Shown here piece by piece: positions 1-8,069 of a stretch of 32,944 nucleotides of DNA. Location: positions 1 through 32,944 of the forward strand of contig JAQBNK010000054.1 in NCBI GenBank assembly GCA_028288595.1. The letters run 5' to 3'. The stretch is from Chitinophagaceae bacterium (lineage in GTDB: Bacteria; Bacteroidota; Bacteroidia; Chitinophagales; Chitinophagaceae). The translations under genes were made by a program, and so were the position numbers. The notes beneath the pieces are model-generated. The model saw nothing but the letters and a program-made list of their open reading frames with translations, made no database searches and had not been told where the DNA came from. Numbering within the stretch: the first letter of the stretch is position 1; each line of letters begins with the position of its first letter.

Positions 1-1
1 T

Positions 2-139
2 GATCCTGGTTATGGTACTGCCGCAGAAGCCGTGAGAGTGATAAGAAAAAGTCCGAAGTGGGAGCCTGCACAGCAGAACGATCATTATGTAAGTTACCGG
101 CAAAAACAGTCGATCACATTTGTTGTAGAAGATAATTGA
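2..139 (+). CDS. C-terminal end of a TonB-like protein (partial)
   Basis: Only the last 45 codons are in the window, open at the left edge and ending at TGA 137-139. The translation reads GYGTAAEAVRVIRKSPKWEP and then ends ITFVVEDN. This matches the end of a TonB C-terminal domain, whose usual form is an alpha helix with 'A..vi+kspkW.Pa.qnG' followed by a last beta strand 'v.iTF'. Such domains contact the TonB box of outer-membrane transporters, or occur in Bacteroidota M56-peptidase/TonB hybrids; which kind this is cannot be seen. It converges on the next gene with a 15-base gap and no visible terminator between them. Confidence 0.75.
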   Translation, partial: DPGYGTAAEAVRVIRKSPKWEPAQQNDHYVSYRQKQSITFVVEDN

Positions 140-154
140 ATATATAGTACTGCA

Positions 155-2347
155 TTATTTTAAAACCACGATCATTCCTGATTTAACAATATTCTTCCTG
201 CTGTTTTGGTCATATGCCTCGAATATCCAATAATAAGTTCCGGGTAATACATCCTTACCATTTTGAGTGCCATCCCAGTAATTATTGATATCGACTGTTT
301 TAAAAACAAGCTGACCGTAACGGTTGAATATTTTTAGTTCCGGACTCTGTAAATAACCGAGGGCGATAAATTTGAAACGGTCGTTAATGCCATCATGATT
401 GGGAGAAAAAGCATTCGGTACTTTATAGAGAGGCTCCAATGGCGGTTTGATAACAGCATTAACTTTCATTACTGCAGTACATCCATAAGGCGTTACCGCT
501 TTAATATAATAAGTACCGCTGGTATCTATAGCACCAGGATGAGCTTGCGGTTGGGTGGTTGCCGCATCTTTCCAAAACGTATAGATCGCATCACTGTTGT
601 TGCGGGGTAAAACCGAAGTAATATTTATAGTAGAAGGATATACAACCGGCGTTGGGTCTGTTACGGTAAAACCAGGTACAGGATAAACAATTACGCTGAG
701 TGGTTTCACATCAGTACAGCCTGAATCGCTTGTTGCCTTAATATAATAAATGCCGTTATTGGTAATTGCTTTCGGTGACGGGTTTGTTAGCGTCGCAGCA
801 TCATTCAGCCAATAAGTAAAGCTAAGTTTACGGTAGTTGTCGCTGGTAATGGTATCCGCTGTTATATCAACACTGAGGCAAGATGCAGCATTGCGTAGTT
901 TAAGATTTACAGGTACTGCCATACTTGCATTTACAGGCATTATGTTAGCACAACCAATAGTGTCAACAGCTTTAATATAATATGTGCCTGCTGAAATGTG
1001 TTGTGGATTTATGACCGGAATAGTTGCCGACGCGTTTCTCCAAAAGCTATAGTTAAGAAAGGGATCGCTTCCTTCTACAATCGATTTGTTAGTCAGGTCA
1101 ATGGAGTAAGGAGGACACACGTAGGGGTCCGTTATTTTTACTACCGGGGGTAATTTTATTAATATATCCACCGGCTTCACGTCGGTACAACCGCTGGCAT
1201 TTACTGCAGAAATATAATACGTGCCGCTTGCTGTAACCGCTTTGGGTACGGGAATGTAAGACAACTGCGTCGCGTCTGTGAAATAAGAAAAAATGAGCCC
1301 GGGCGGAGAACTGCCCGAAGTAATATCAGGCGATGTAATATCTATCGCAGAAGAACAAGCACTGGCAGAATGAGTAATGAGATTAACAGCTTCAGGAGAA
1401 TATTTAATGGTGGTATAAATTGTATCGAGACAACCAAGACCCGGGAAAGGGACGATCTCTAATGCATAAACGGTTCCGGGAGCAGGGAAGGGCTGATTTA
1501 ATTGTAAAATGTTTTCAGTACCCAACAGCGTTGTAAAAGCCGCATCGTACCAATGATATTCTTTAAATCCATATGGTGCTTTAAGCGCCATTGATTTAAC
1601 GCCGGGACAATAAATATTTCCAGAGATAGGAGATGCACAGTTTTCATTAACATCAAGATATGCGTAACCAAAATGACCTCCCAGTGTACAGTCATTCGCT
1701 GTGAATTCTAAACGAATAGTTTTACCCGCGTAACCGGATAATTTAACGGTGATAGGGGACCATGGTTTATAATAAACTTCATTACCAAGATCTGATTTAA
1801 AAAAACCCGGAAGGTTTCCTGAAGAAACAAACTCAAATGAACCACAGTCTACATACCTGTTGGCGGTTACATCAAAAACTTTGGAGGTGAATTTCGGGCG
1901 CTGATAATCCAGGTGATTGGGATTTTGAAACACCACTGCGTAATGATAAATAATACTATAATCATCCTGGTCAGCAGGAACTGTAAATGTGTAACTAACT
2001 CTTTCGGCTTTTTTGGTATTGGTTTCTTCATTCCCCAGCATAATAGAATAAGCGCTACCATTCGGACAAGTAACTGGGAAATGACCATACCTGTCCAACA
2101 CAGCCGGAACTCTACTCTGGATGAGAGTATGCCTGCCGGCAACAGGTGGAGTAGTATTTAATATTAAGATGCCGGGTGATGGGTCTGTATAAGTACCCAG
2201 AGAACACTGCCAGTTAGTGAAACTGCCATTTTCAAACCCAATATTTATGGGGCATACAGGTGCATTATTCTGTGAGTTGGAGGAAATAGATAACAGGAGG
2301 AAGCAAATAAGCTCAATACTTCTTATAAACAGCAGCCGCTTTTTCAT
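155..2347 (-). CDS. Secreted repeat protein with T9SS type B sorting (gliding-motility) C-terminal domain
   Basis: A 730-residue exported protein. Residues 1-25 form a signal peptide (MKKR, then a hydrophobic stretch ending near SISSNSQ). Residues 30-240 form an N-terminal module carrying FENGSFTNWQ, found in adhesin-like Bacteroidota surface proteins. Residues about 320-636 hold four Ig-like repeats of 78-79 residues, each with a G(T/I)YYI core (near 375, 454, 532, 611) followed by a conserved GC dipeptide. Residues 642-730 are a CHU_C / type B sorting domain: VPNAFSPNHDGINDRF, then LKIFNRYGQLVF, then YWDGTQNG and PGTYYW. By family knowledge this domain directs outer-membrane export by the type IX system, with processing and anchoring at the surface. 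Ligand or function is unknown; adhesion is the usual guess. It stands alone, so it is probably monocistronic. Confidence 0.9.
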   Translation of the reverse strand: MKKRLLFIRSIELICFLLLSISSNSQNNAPVCPINIGFENGSFTNWQCSLGTYTDPSPGILILNTTPPVAGRHTLIQSRVPAVLDRYGHFPVTCPNGSAYSIMLGNEETNTKKAERVSYTFTVPADQDDYSIIYHYAVVFQNPNHLDYQRPKFTSKVFDVTANRYVDCGSFEFVSSGNLPGFFKSDLGNEVYYKPWSPITVKLSGYAGKTIRLEFTANDCTLGGHFGYAYLDVNENCASPISGNIYCPGVKSMALKAPYGFKEYHWYDAAFTTLLGTENILQLNQPFPAPGTVYALEIVPFPGLGCLDTIYTTIKYSPEAVNLITHSASACSSAIDITSPDITSGSSPPGLIFSYFTDATQLSYIPVPKAVTASGTYYISAVNASGCTDVKPVDILIKLPPVVKITDPYVCPPYSIDLTNKSIVEGSDPFLNYSFWRNASATIPVINPQHISAGTYYIKAVDTIGCANIMPVNASMAVPVNLKLRNAASCLSVDITADTITSDNYRKLSFTYWLNDAATLTNPSPKAITNNGIYYIKATSDSGCTDVKPLSVIVYPVPGFTVTDPTPVVYPSTINITSVLPRNNSDAIYTFWKDAATTQPQAHPGAIDTSGTYYIKAVTPYGCTAVMKVNAVIKPPLEPLYKVPNAFSPNHDGINDRFKFIALGYLQSPELKIFNRYGQLVFKTVDINNYWDGTQNGKDVLPGTYYWIFEAYDQNSRKNIVKSGMIVVLK

Positions 2348-2410
2348 GGGGAACTTAAAGTTAAATTAAGTACCGCATATAATTAATTTTTTATCTGAGT
2401 GGTAAGTAAT

Positions 2411-2437
2411 AAAAAAGCCCCTTTTTACGGGGGCTTA
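2411..2437 (-). terminator. Rho-independent terminator of the DUF4136 gene
   Basis: AAGCCCC (2415-2421) pairs with GGGGCTT (2430-2436) over an 8-base loop. Read on the minus strand the hairpin is followed by TTTTTTATTA. It lies about 20 bases past the stop of the gene ending at 2456 and before the start of the T9SS gene, so it separates the two transcripts. Confidence 0.8.
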
Positions 2438-2455
2438 TCAGGAAGTCTTTCCGGA

Positions 2456-3034
2456 TTATGGATTAAATTTCTTAAGAATTGCTTTAACGCCAGACTGCAC
2501 TTCTTTACTTGTAAGATTATTACCGTCAACCTGGTCAGCAGTCCATCCCTGCCAGATTAATTTATTATTATCGGCATCGATCATGTGAAGGGTAATAGTT
2601 CCTTCTTTATAAGGAATCTCATAATCCTGGAACCCAACCATTTGCGAAGGATAATAAACGGGTATGATTCTTCTCGTGTAAGGATTGTAATAATACCGGG
2701 TGTAAGATCTTGTATATACAGGGTCTGACTCCTGCCTTACATTATTTTCAACCATAATATTATAGTCAAGCAATACATCCGGGTTCCTGTCATTTTCTAC
2801 CCAGCCATTTTTCTGCAAAGTTTGCGAAACGGTTTTTTTCAGGTTAGCATCGATGATGCTGTTACTGTGACGGTCATTTAACGATTTCTCCCTTCCACCT
2901 ATCCAGGCAAAAGTCCTGATCTTAGAGAAGTTAACTGACTCATCTTTTTCAATATGTGCCGTAGCGCCGCAACCCATTCCGAATACCACCGTCAGTGCCA
3001 TTAACGCACCAATAATGTTTCTACGCTTTAACAT
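2456..3034 (-). CDS. DUF4136 family lipoprotein
   Basis: 192 residues. The N-terminus MLKRRNIIGALMALTVVFGM ends at GMGC, so a lipoprotein signal peptide with Cys22 as the likely lipidated residue fits, although the lipobox is loose. The mature part starts with DESVNFSKIRTFAW, the DUF4136 signature ('..dFs.ykTfaW'), and continues with DVLLDYNIMVENN and ending LTSKEVQSGVKAILKKF, both typical of the family. A Tyr/Arg-rich stretch (SYTRYYYNPYTRRI, about residues 89-102) sits in the middle. The family is common in Bacteroidota envelopes but has no assigned biochemical function. It has its own terminator and is flanked by another one, so it is transcribed alone. Confidence 0.88.
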   Translation of the reverse strand: MLKRRNIIGALMALTVVFGMGCGATAHIEKDESVNFSKIRTFAWIGGREKSLNDRHSNSIIDANLKKTVSQTLQKNGWVENDRNPDVLLDYNIMVENNVRQESDPVYTRSYTRYYYNPYTRRIIPVYYPSQMVGFQDYEIPYKEGTITLHMIDADNNKLIWQGWTADQVDGNNLTSKEVQSGVKAILKKFNP

Positions 3035-3154
3035 TTTTATCCTTTTTTATTTATGAGTGATTTTAAAAAATTAGATCAATTATTAAACGCTTTTTGGGTG
3101 CCTTTGTTTACTAAGGCTTTGTGAAAAACTAAATTTGATGTGGAATGAGCCAAA

Positions 3155-3190
3155 TAAAAAAGGGACCAGATTTTCTGGCCCCTTTTTTAT
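3155..3190 (-). terminator. Rho-independent terminator of the propeller/amidohydrolase gene
   Basis: AAAAAAGGGACCAGA pairs with TCTGGCCCCTTTTTT with one mismatch and a very short loop. On the minus strand it ends in a T run. It lies 15 bases past the stop of the gene ending at 3205. Confidence 0.85.
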
Positions 3191-3204
3191 TTACTAATTG
3201 AATA

Positions 3205-6200
3205 TTAATCTATAACGCCAGTTGTATTTTTTGGTTTTTCGAAATTCCACTCGCTTCTGTCCAGCTTAACTTGTTTAGGATAAACTTCATCACAAGTATT
3301 GCCTTCATATAATCTCCCGTTCTTCATTACATATTGTATAGTGTTGGTGTTGCGAATGTTATCCAGTGGATTTTTATTCAGGATCACCAGGTCTGCCAAT
3401 TTACCCGTTTCTATACTTCCCAGGTCTTTATCGAGCCCCAATCCTGTTGCACCTAAAATGGTTGCAACTTTTAATACATCATGGGGCTTCATGCCCCCGC
3501 TTTGCATCGCCCACATTTCCCAATGATAACCGAGGCCCTGGAACTCGCCATGACTACCGATGCCTGCTAATCCGCCGGCTTCAACAAGTGCTTTCATTGA
3601 TTTCGCATGTTTTGGAAAAACATGCTCTTCTTTCATGAACCATCCTTCACCCACTCGTCTTGTTTTTGCAGCAAGTTCTGCATACGGCATAAAGTATTGC
3701 ATCTTGGCATCATGATATGGATCCTCCGTTTCCCAAAAATAATTTTCTGCGAAAGGACCACCATACGAAACAAGCAAAGTCGGAGTTACGATCATCTTCG
3801 ATTCAGCTATTGAATGAACGACATCATTGTATAACGGATAAATTGGAATTGCGTGTTCATGACCGGGGTAACCATCCAGCATGTTTGTCATATTCAGTTT
3901 AAAATCCAGCCCGCCTTCTGTCGTAGGCATCAGTTGCTGGTTGCGTGCAGACGCTATTACCCACTCACGCTGTTTCCTGTTACCAACGAGATACATTTTT
4001 ATATATTTCGTATGATAATACTTGCTGTATTGTCTTAAAACATTTTCAGCCTGTGCTGAATCTTTTAAATTATATGACCAGTATCCTACGCCTGGTCCTG
4101 TTGAATAAATTCTTGGACCGGGAATTTTTCCTGCTTCAACCATATCTCCATAAGTAAGCACATCGGTTGTGGCAGTTTGAGGATCTCTTGTTGCAGTTAC
4201 GCCATAAGCAAGGTTGGCGGCATATATCCAGACATTATTTTTTTCGAGTCCCCATTGCGGCCACATATGCGAGTGCGGATCTACAAAACCGGGTGTGATC
4301 GTTTTGCCACTCATATCCATCACTTTCGCATTGGACGGAACAGTTAACGAACCTCTTTTACCTACAGCTTTAATACGGTTGTTTACAATAAGGATGTCCC
4401 CATTTTCAATTACTTCATTTCCTTTCATTGTTATGATACGGGCGTTTTTCAACAGTACCGTACCCTGCGGCATATCTTTCTCGTAATAAACTTTTATTTC
4501 AGTTTCAAGCGGTTGATATTTGGGTTCTTCTTTCTTCTTCGCAGCAGCTAAATCTGTTCTTGCTTTTGTTGTGTCCTTCACAGGATTTGCAGCCGCGGCA
4601 GCAGTAGAATCAGCAATACGTTTTGTCTCTGCTTTTTTTGCGATACGTAAACTATCCTGGAAGAATTGTGCCCTGTCTACATCATACACCCAATGTGTAT
4701 TTCCAAGGCTCCAGTGAACTTTTTTTCCATCGGTTTCCCACGCAGGAAATTCACCGCCTAATTCAGTTAATTCCCGGGCAGGAAATTGAGAATTAGCAGC
4801 ATCTGATAAAGAAAGATTTACCTGCTTTCCTGTCTTCGGAATATCAACAACATAAATTTCATTGTTGATCTGCGCCAATGCCCTGTTACCGGTTGGCGAC
4901 ATATTTATTTGCGATGCATTTGAAGGAGGGTTTACTTCCTGTGCAAAGTCTTCATCATCCTCTTTCAAAATACAATCAGCCATTGGGTATGGTTTACCCG
5001 TAGTGTTATAACGAATAGTTCCATAAGTAGTAATACCCGAAATTTTTGCGAGTATTTTTTCATCAGTACCATCCCATTTTACTGTAATCAGGTTTCCAAA
5101 AGTGTTGAGATAGATCTTATCGTCTTCACCTTTTACAAAATGCGGGTTATACCTGCCTCTTGTATTATCGATCGATGTTACTTTACCACCGGTTGATGGC
5201 ATCCAGCAAATGTCATCTTCAGAACCATCATATACAGGACCTACCGATTCTTTGAAACGATCTTTTTTACTGCGGATAAATACAAGCCTGTCGCCACTGT
5301 TATTGAAAACCGGATTTTGATATACGTCATCATTTTCAGTGGTTAGTTTTTGAACCACAGGGTTACCTGTTGCATTTACTTTATAAAGTCCACCACCATT
5401 TGCGTTCCATGTAGTAAATACAATCGTTTTGCCATCGGGTGACCATGCCGGTTGTGCTTCAACAAATTCATTTTTTGTTAACCGCGTTGGTGTGCCATTC
5501 GGAAAATCCATGATATACAAACGATTCAATACGGTAAAGGCCAATTTTTTTCCGTCAGGTGACGGAACCGCATCCCTGATTTGTGTTGCGAGGGCATGAG
5601 ACGTATCGGAAACGGGATATTTAAATTCAAGTCTTGCACCCATTTCCAGTTCAGCATCCACCGAAAAAGGAATTTCAGTAGCTGCGGCTCCATCTACTGG
5701 TATGCGATGAATTTTTCCACCATAAGAAGCGATCACAGCTTTACTGTCTGGCGTAAAAGACATGCCGGGTAATACTCCCATTGTGGCGATCGATTCCTGG
5801 TCATCACGCTGAACAGGATAAGCAAGCCACTTTTCTTCACCACTGGAGAGATTGCGCAGAACAAGTCCTGTTTTATCTTCGAAACGACTTCCATATACCA
5901 GCCACTTTCCATCTTTTGACGGAACCGGAGTAAAGGCAGAACCATATCGTGAAGTAAGTGATGTTAATTTCGCATTGTTCCTGTCATACATAGCCAGCTG
6001 ATATTGCGGAAGCTGCGCATTATAATTCCATGAACCGTTACGACGGGAAAAATAAACATACCTGCCATCCGGACTAACCGCGGGGTCTATTGTTTTCATG
6101 TTTGCAGGAGCGTCTATCAGTTGTGCACCACCTCCGCCGTTTTTATTCACCATATAAAGTTGAATAATACGACGACCCTTTGCGTATACAATATATTCGC

Positions 6201-6696
6201 CATCAGGTGTCCAGCATGCATTTGGAAATTCCTGGTTGGCTTCTTTGGTTACCTGTACAGTATCCTGCTTTTCCATGTCTATGTACCAGATATTATCGGC
6301 ACCGCTTCTGTCGGAGGTAAAAAGAATTTTTTTACCATCCGGGCTGTAACGCGGGTGGGCATCGAAAGCGAGGCCTTTTGTAATACGGGTGGCCTTACCT
6401 CCTGAAATGGGAAGCGTATAAATATCACCCAAAAGATCAAAGGTGATGTTCTGTCCATCAGGGCTAACATCAACAGAGGTCCATGTTCCTTCAGTAGTTG
6501 TGAATTTAATTTTCCGTGAAGGTTTTAAAGGAAGGCTGGCATATTTTTCATACACAACAGAATCCTTTTTTGTTGTGTCAGTATTACTGAAAAAAGCGGG
6601 GACAAAATGATTGAACCCGGCTTGTGAAGTAATAATAATAGAAACTAATGCAAGGCCTGCAGCAAATTTTGGCCAGTAGGGGCTTAATTTTCTCAT
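3205..6696 (-). CDS. Exported TolB-like beta-propeller / amidohydrolase fusion protein
   Basis: 1163 residues. Residues 1-30 are a signal or membrane anchor. Residues about 60-690 hold many PD40/TolB-type propeller repeats, seen as recurring SPDG motifs (VSPDGQNITF, YSPDGKKILF, WTPDGEYIVY, VSPDGRYVYF, WSPDGKTIVF). Residues about 690-745 are a low-complexity Lys/Ala linker. Residues about 750-1145 are an amidohydrolase: GTVLLKNARIITMKGNEVI, then TPGFVDPHSHMWP with the metal-binding H808-S-H810 pair, then GHEHAIP, and the terminal GKLADLVILNKNPL barrel-closing motif. Where many relatives have GTD, this one has GIGSHGE. By family it is a metal-dependent hydrolase of small amide, peptide or cyclic substrates acting in the periplasm; the substrate is not predictable. 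It is flanked by terminators and transcribed alone. Confidence 0.9.
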   Translation of the reverse strand: MRKLSPYWPKFAAGLALVSIIITSQAGFNHFVPAFFSNTDTTKKDSVVYEKYASLPLKPSRKIKFTTTEGTWTSVDVSPDGQNITFDLLGDIYTLPISGGKATRITKGLAFDAHPRYSPDGKKILFTSDRSGADNIWYIDMEKQDTVQVTKEANQEFPNACWTPDGEYIVYAKGRRIIQLYMVNKNGGGGAQLIDAPANMKTIDPAVSPDGRYVYFSRRNGSWNYNAQLPQYQLAMYDRNNAKLTSLTSRYGSAFTPVPSKDGKWLVYGSRFEDKTGLVLRNLSSGEEKWLAYPVQRDDQESIATMGVLPGMSFTPDSKAVIASYGGKIHRIPVDGAAATEIPFSVDAELEMGARLEFKYPVSDTSHALATQIRDAVPSPDGKKLAFTVLNRLYIMDFPNGTPTRLTKNEFVEAQPAWSPDGKTIVFTTWNANGGGLYKVNATGNPVVQKLTTENDDVYQNPVFNNSGDRLVFIRSKKDRFKESVGPVYDGSEDDICWMPSTGGKVTSIDNTRGRYNPHFVKGEDDKIYLNTFGNLITVKWDGTDEKILAKISGITTYGTIRYNTTGKPYPMADCILKEDDEDFAQEVNPPSNASQINMSPTGNRALAQINNEIYVVDIPKTGKQVNLSLSDAANSQFPARELTELGGEFPAWETDGKKVHWSLGNTHWVYDVDRAQFFQDSLRIAKKAETKRIADSTAAAAANPVKDTTKARTDLAAAKKKEEPKYQPLETEIKVYYEKDMPQGTVLLKNARIITMKGNEVIENGDILIVNNRIKAVGKRGSLTVPSNAKVMDMSGKTITPGFVDPHSHMWPQWGLEKNNVWIYAANLAYGVTATRDPQTATTDVLTYGDMVEAGKIPGPRIYSTGPGVGYWSYNLKDSAQAENVLRQYSKYYHTKYIKMYLVGNRKQREWVIASARNQQLMPTTEGGLDFKLNMTNMLDGYPGHEHAIPIYPLYNDVVHSIAESKMIVTPTLLVSYGGPFAENYFWETEDPYHDAKMQYFMPYAELAAKTRRVGEGWFMKEEHVFPKHAKSMKALVEAGGLAGIGSHGEFQGLGYHWEMWAMQSGGMKPHDVLKVATILGATGLGLDKDLGSIETGKLADLVILNKNPLDNIRNTNTIQYVMKNGRLYEGNTCDEVYPKQVKLDRSEWNFEKPKNTTGVID

Positions 6697-6847
6697 AAGT
6701 AAGAGTTTGGAGTAAAAAACAAGATAAATAAAAGAGTGTACCGGCAGAAAAAGAATTGGATATGCGGCTAAAAATTATTTACAGGCGATGAGAATATGAG
6801 TGATTTGCTGAATTACAGCTGAATATGCTTGTTTTTTGAAACAAGAA

Positions 6848-7021
6848 CTATTTGTTTTTTCCGGCGGTATTATCCACATCCTGTTGATCCTGTGCATCAG
6901 GATAATCTTCAATATTGCCTGCTTCCCGCAGGTATTTTTCTTTCTGGTCAGCGTTATTGTCTTCACCAGGATTTGAAGCGTTCCCTGTAGAGGCAGGATC
7001 GTTATTTTTTTTGTCTTGCAT
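6848..7021 (-). CDS. Small hydrophilic protein, 57 residues, unknown function
   Basis: ATG at 7021-7019, stop TAG at 6850-6848. The protein starts MQDKKNNDPASTGNASNPGE and contains KEKYLREAGNIEDYPDAQD. It is very rich in Asn, Asp, Gln and Lys, with no membrane segment and no Cys, so it is probably soluble and disordered. Composition and codon pattern look coding, and similar short acidic proteins with a 'YLRE.GNIED.PD' core occur in Bacteroidota; that recollection is unverified. It sits upstream of the tRNA promoter, on the opposite strand. No function is claimed. Confidence 0.6.
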   Translation of the reverse strand: MQDKKNNDPASTGNASNPGEDNNADQKEKYLREAGNIEDYPDAQDQQDVDNTAGKNK

Positions 7022-7067
7022 GGCTTTTTAGGTGAAGCAGAAAATTATGTGCCGGAATGAAGAGAAA

Positions 7068-7099
7068 TTTGCTCGGAAAATACTGAACCAATACATTTG
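7068..7099 (+). promoter_or_regulatory. Bacteroidota housekeeping promoter of tRNA-Ala
   Basis: TTTG at 7068-7071 (-33 box) and TACATTTG at 7092-7099 (-7 box, exact TAnnTTTG) are separated by 20 bases. The start of transcription would fall just before the mature tRNA 5' end at 7108. It is the best match to the Bacteroidota consensus that I found in the window. Confidence 0.8.
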
Positions 7100-7107
7100 C
7101 CGTCCTT

Positions 7108-7182
<75 letters not shown>

Positions 7183-7196
7183 AAGTTTTCAAACCG

Positions 7197-7230
7197 ATCC
7201 TCACCAGGCTACCTGGTGGGGATTTTATTT
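7197..7230 (+). terminator. Terminator of the tRNA-Ala transcript
   Basis: ATCCTCACCAGG (7197-7208) pairs over 12 positions, with one G:U, with CCTGGTGGGGAT (7212-7223). The loop is CTA and the hairpin is followed by TTTATTT. It lies 15 bases after the tRNA and separates it from the sugar-transferase gene. Confidence 0.85.
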
Positions 7231-7270
7231 GCTTATTCACCACGTTTTCAAGCAACCTTTTCAGTTCAAA

Positions 7271-7296
7271 ATCGTATTCATTTTTAACAATACGAT
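7271..7296. promoter_or_regulatory. Inverted repeat directly before the sugar-transferase start codon
   Basis: ATCGTATT (7271-7278) and AATACGAT (7289-7296) are perfect 8-base inverted copies with a 10-base spacer. The right arm ends two bases before the chosen ATG at 7299. It could be an operator or an RNA hairpin covering the ribosome-binding region; the sequence does not decide between these. Confidence 0.5.
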
Positions 7297-7298
7297 GC

Positions 7299-8069
7299 AT
7301 GAGCCTTAACTCCTTAATCCCCGTTAACGACATAGACATAACAGCGCCGCTTACGCATCCGGAGAATGAATTCTATGCAGAAGAAAAGGCAACACAACTT
7401 CAGGTGTCACCGGTCATTTATATTCAACCCGTTAATTCGCCTTTTTTATCTCCTCTTGAATACAGCCTGAACAGTAGTATAAAAAGAGTTATAGATATCG
7501 CAGGATCACTTTTATTTATTCTAACTATTCTATCCTGGCTTACTCCCTTACTCGCAATTATTATAAAACTTAATTCAAAGGGACAGGTATTCTTTTTTCA
7601 GCAGCGTCATAAAAAAGATGGACAAACTTTCACCTGTATTAAGTTCAGATCAATGTATCAAAATGCCGGGCACAATACAGAACATTATGATCATTTAATT
7701 ACACCCGTTGGAAAAATTATAAGAAAATATCACATTGATGAATTGCCTCAACTCATCAATGTATTGCTGGGAGATATGTCGTTGGTTGGTCCGAGACCCT
7801 ATATGATCTCTGAAAATGAAAATTTTGAAAAATTACTTAAGAATTACAGGTTCAGGCACCTGGTAAAGCCCGGTATAACAGGGCTTGCGCAATCAAAAGG
7901 TTTTTTTGGGACTACATCAAATATTGAAAAGATGGAAGACCGGCTTGAGTATGATCTTCAATATATACAGAAGTGGTCATTCTTCCTGGACATCAAAATC
8001 ATGATGAATACTTTTTTAATAACTACGGGACTCAGGAAAAAATATATTCCGCTTGAAACTGAAGTTTAA
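7299..8069 (+). CDS. Initiating sugar-phosphate transferase (bacterial sugar transferase family)
   Basis: 256 residues from ATG 7299. The reading frame stays open leftwards into the tRNA, so the 53 codons before this ATG cannot be coding. After a non-conserved N-terminus there is one hydrophobic segment (about 65-90), then the catalytic part: QQRHKKDGQTFTCIKFRSM (101-119), HIDELPQLINVLLGDMSLVG (145-164) followed by PRP, and KPGITGLAQ (190-198). These are the conserved blocks of the PF02397 short WcaJ/PssY/PglC-like enzymes, which move a sugar-1-phosphate from a nucleotide sugar to undecaprenyl phosphate at the inner membrane, the first step of a lipid-linked glycan. The sugar cannot be told. 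It overlaps the flippase gene by 17 bases. Confidence 0.93.
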   Translation: MSLNSLIPVNDIDITAPLTHPENEFYAEEKATQLQVSPVIYIQPVNSPFLSPLEYSLNSSIKRVIDIAGSLLFILTILSWLTPLLAIIIKLNSKGQVFFFQQRHKKDGQTFTCIKFRSMYQNAGHNTEHYDHLITPVGKIIRKYHIDELPQLINVLLGDMSLVGPRPYMISENENFEKLLKNYRFRHLVKPGITGLAQSKGFFGTTSNIEKMEDRLEYDLQYIQKWSFFLDIKIMMNTFLITTGLRKKYIPLETEV

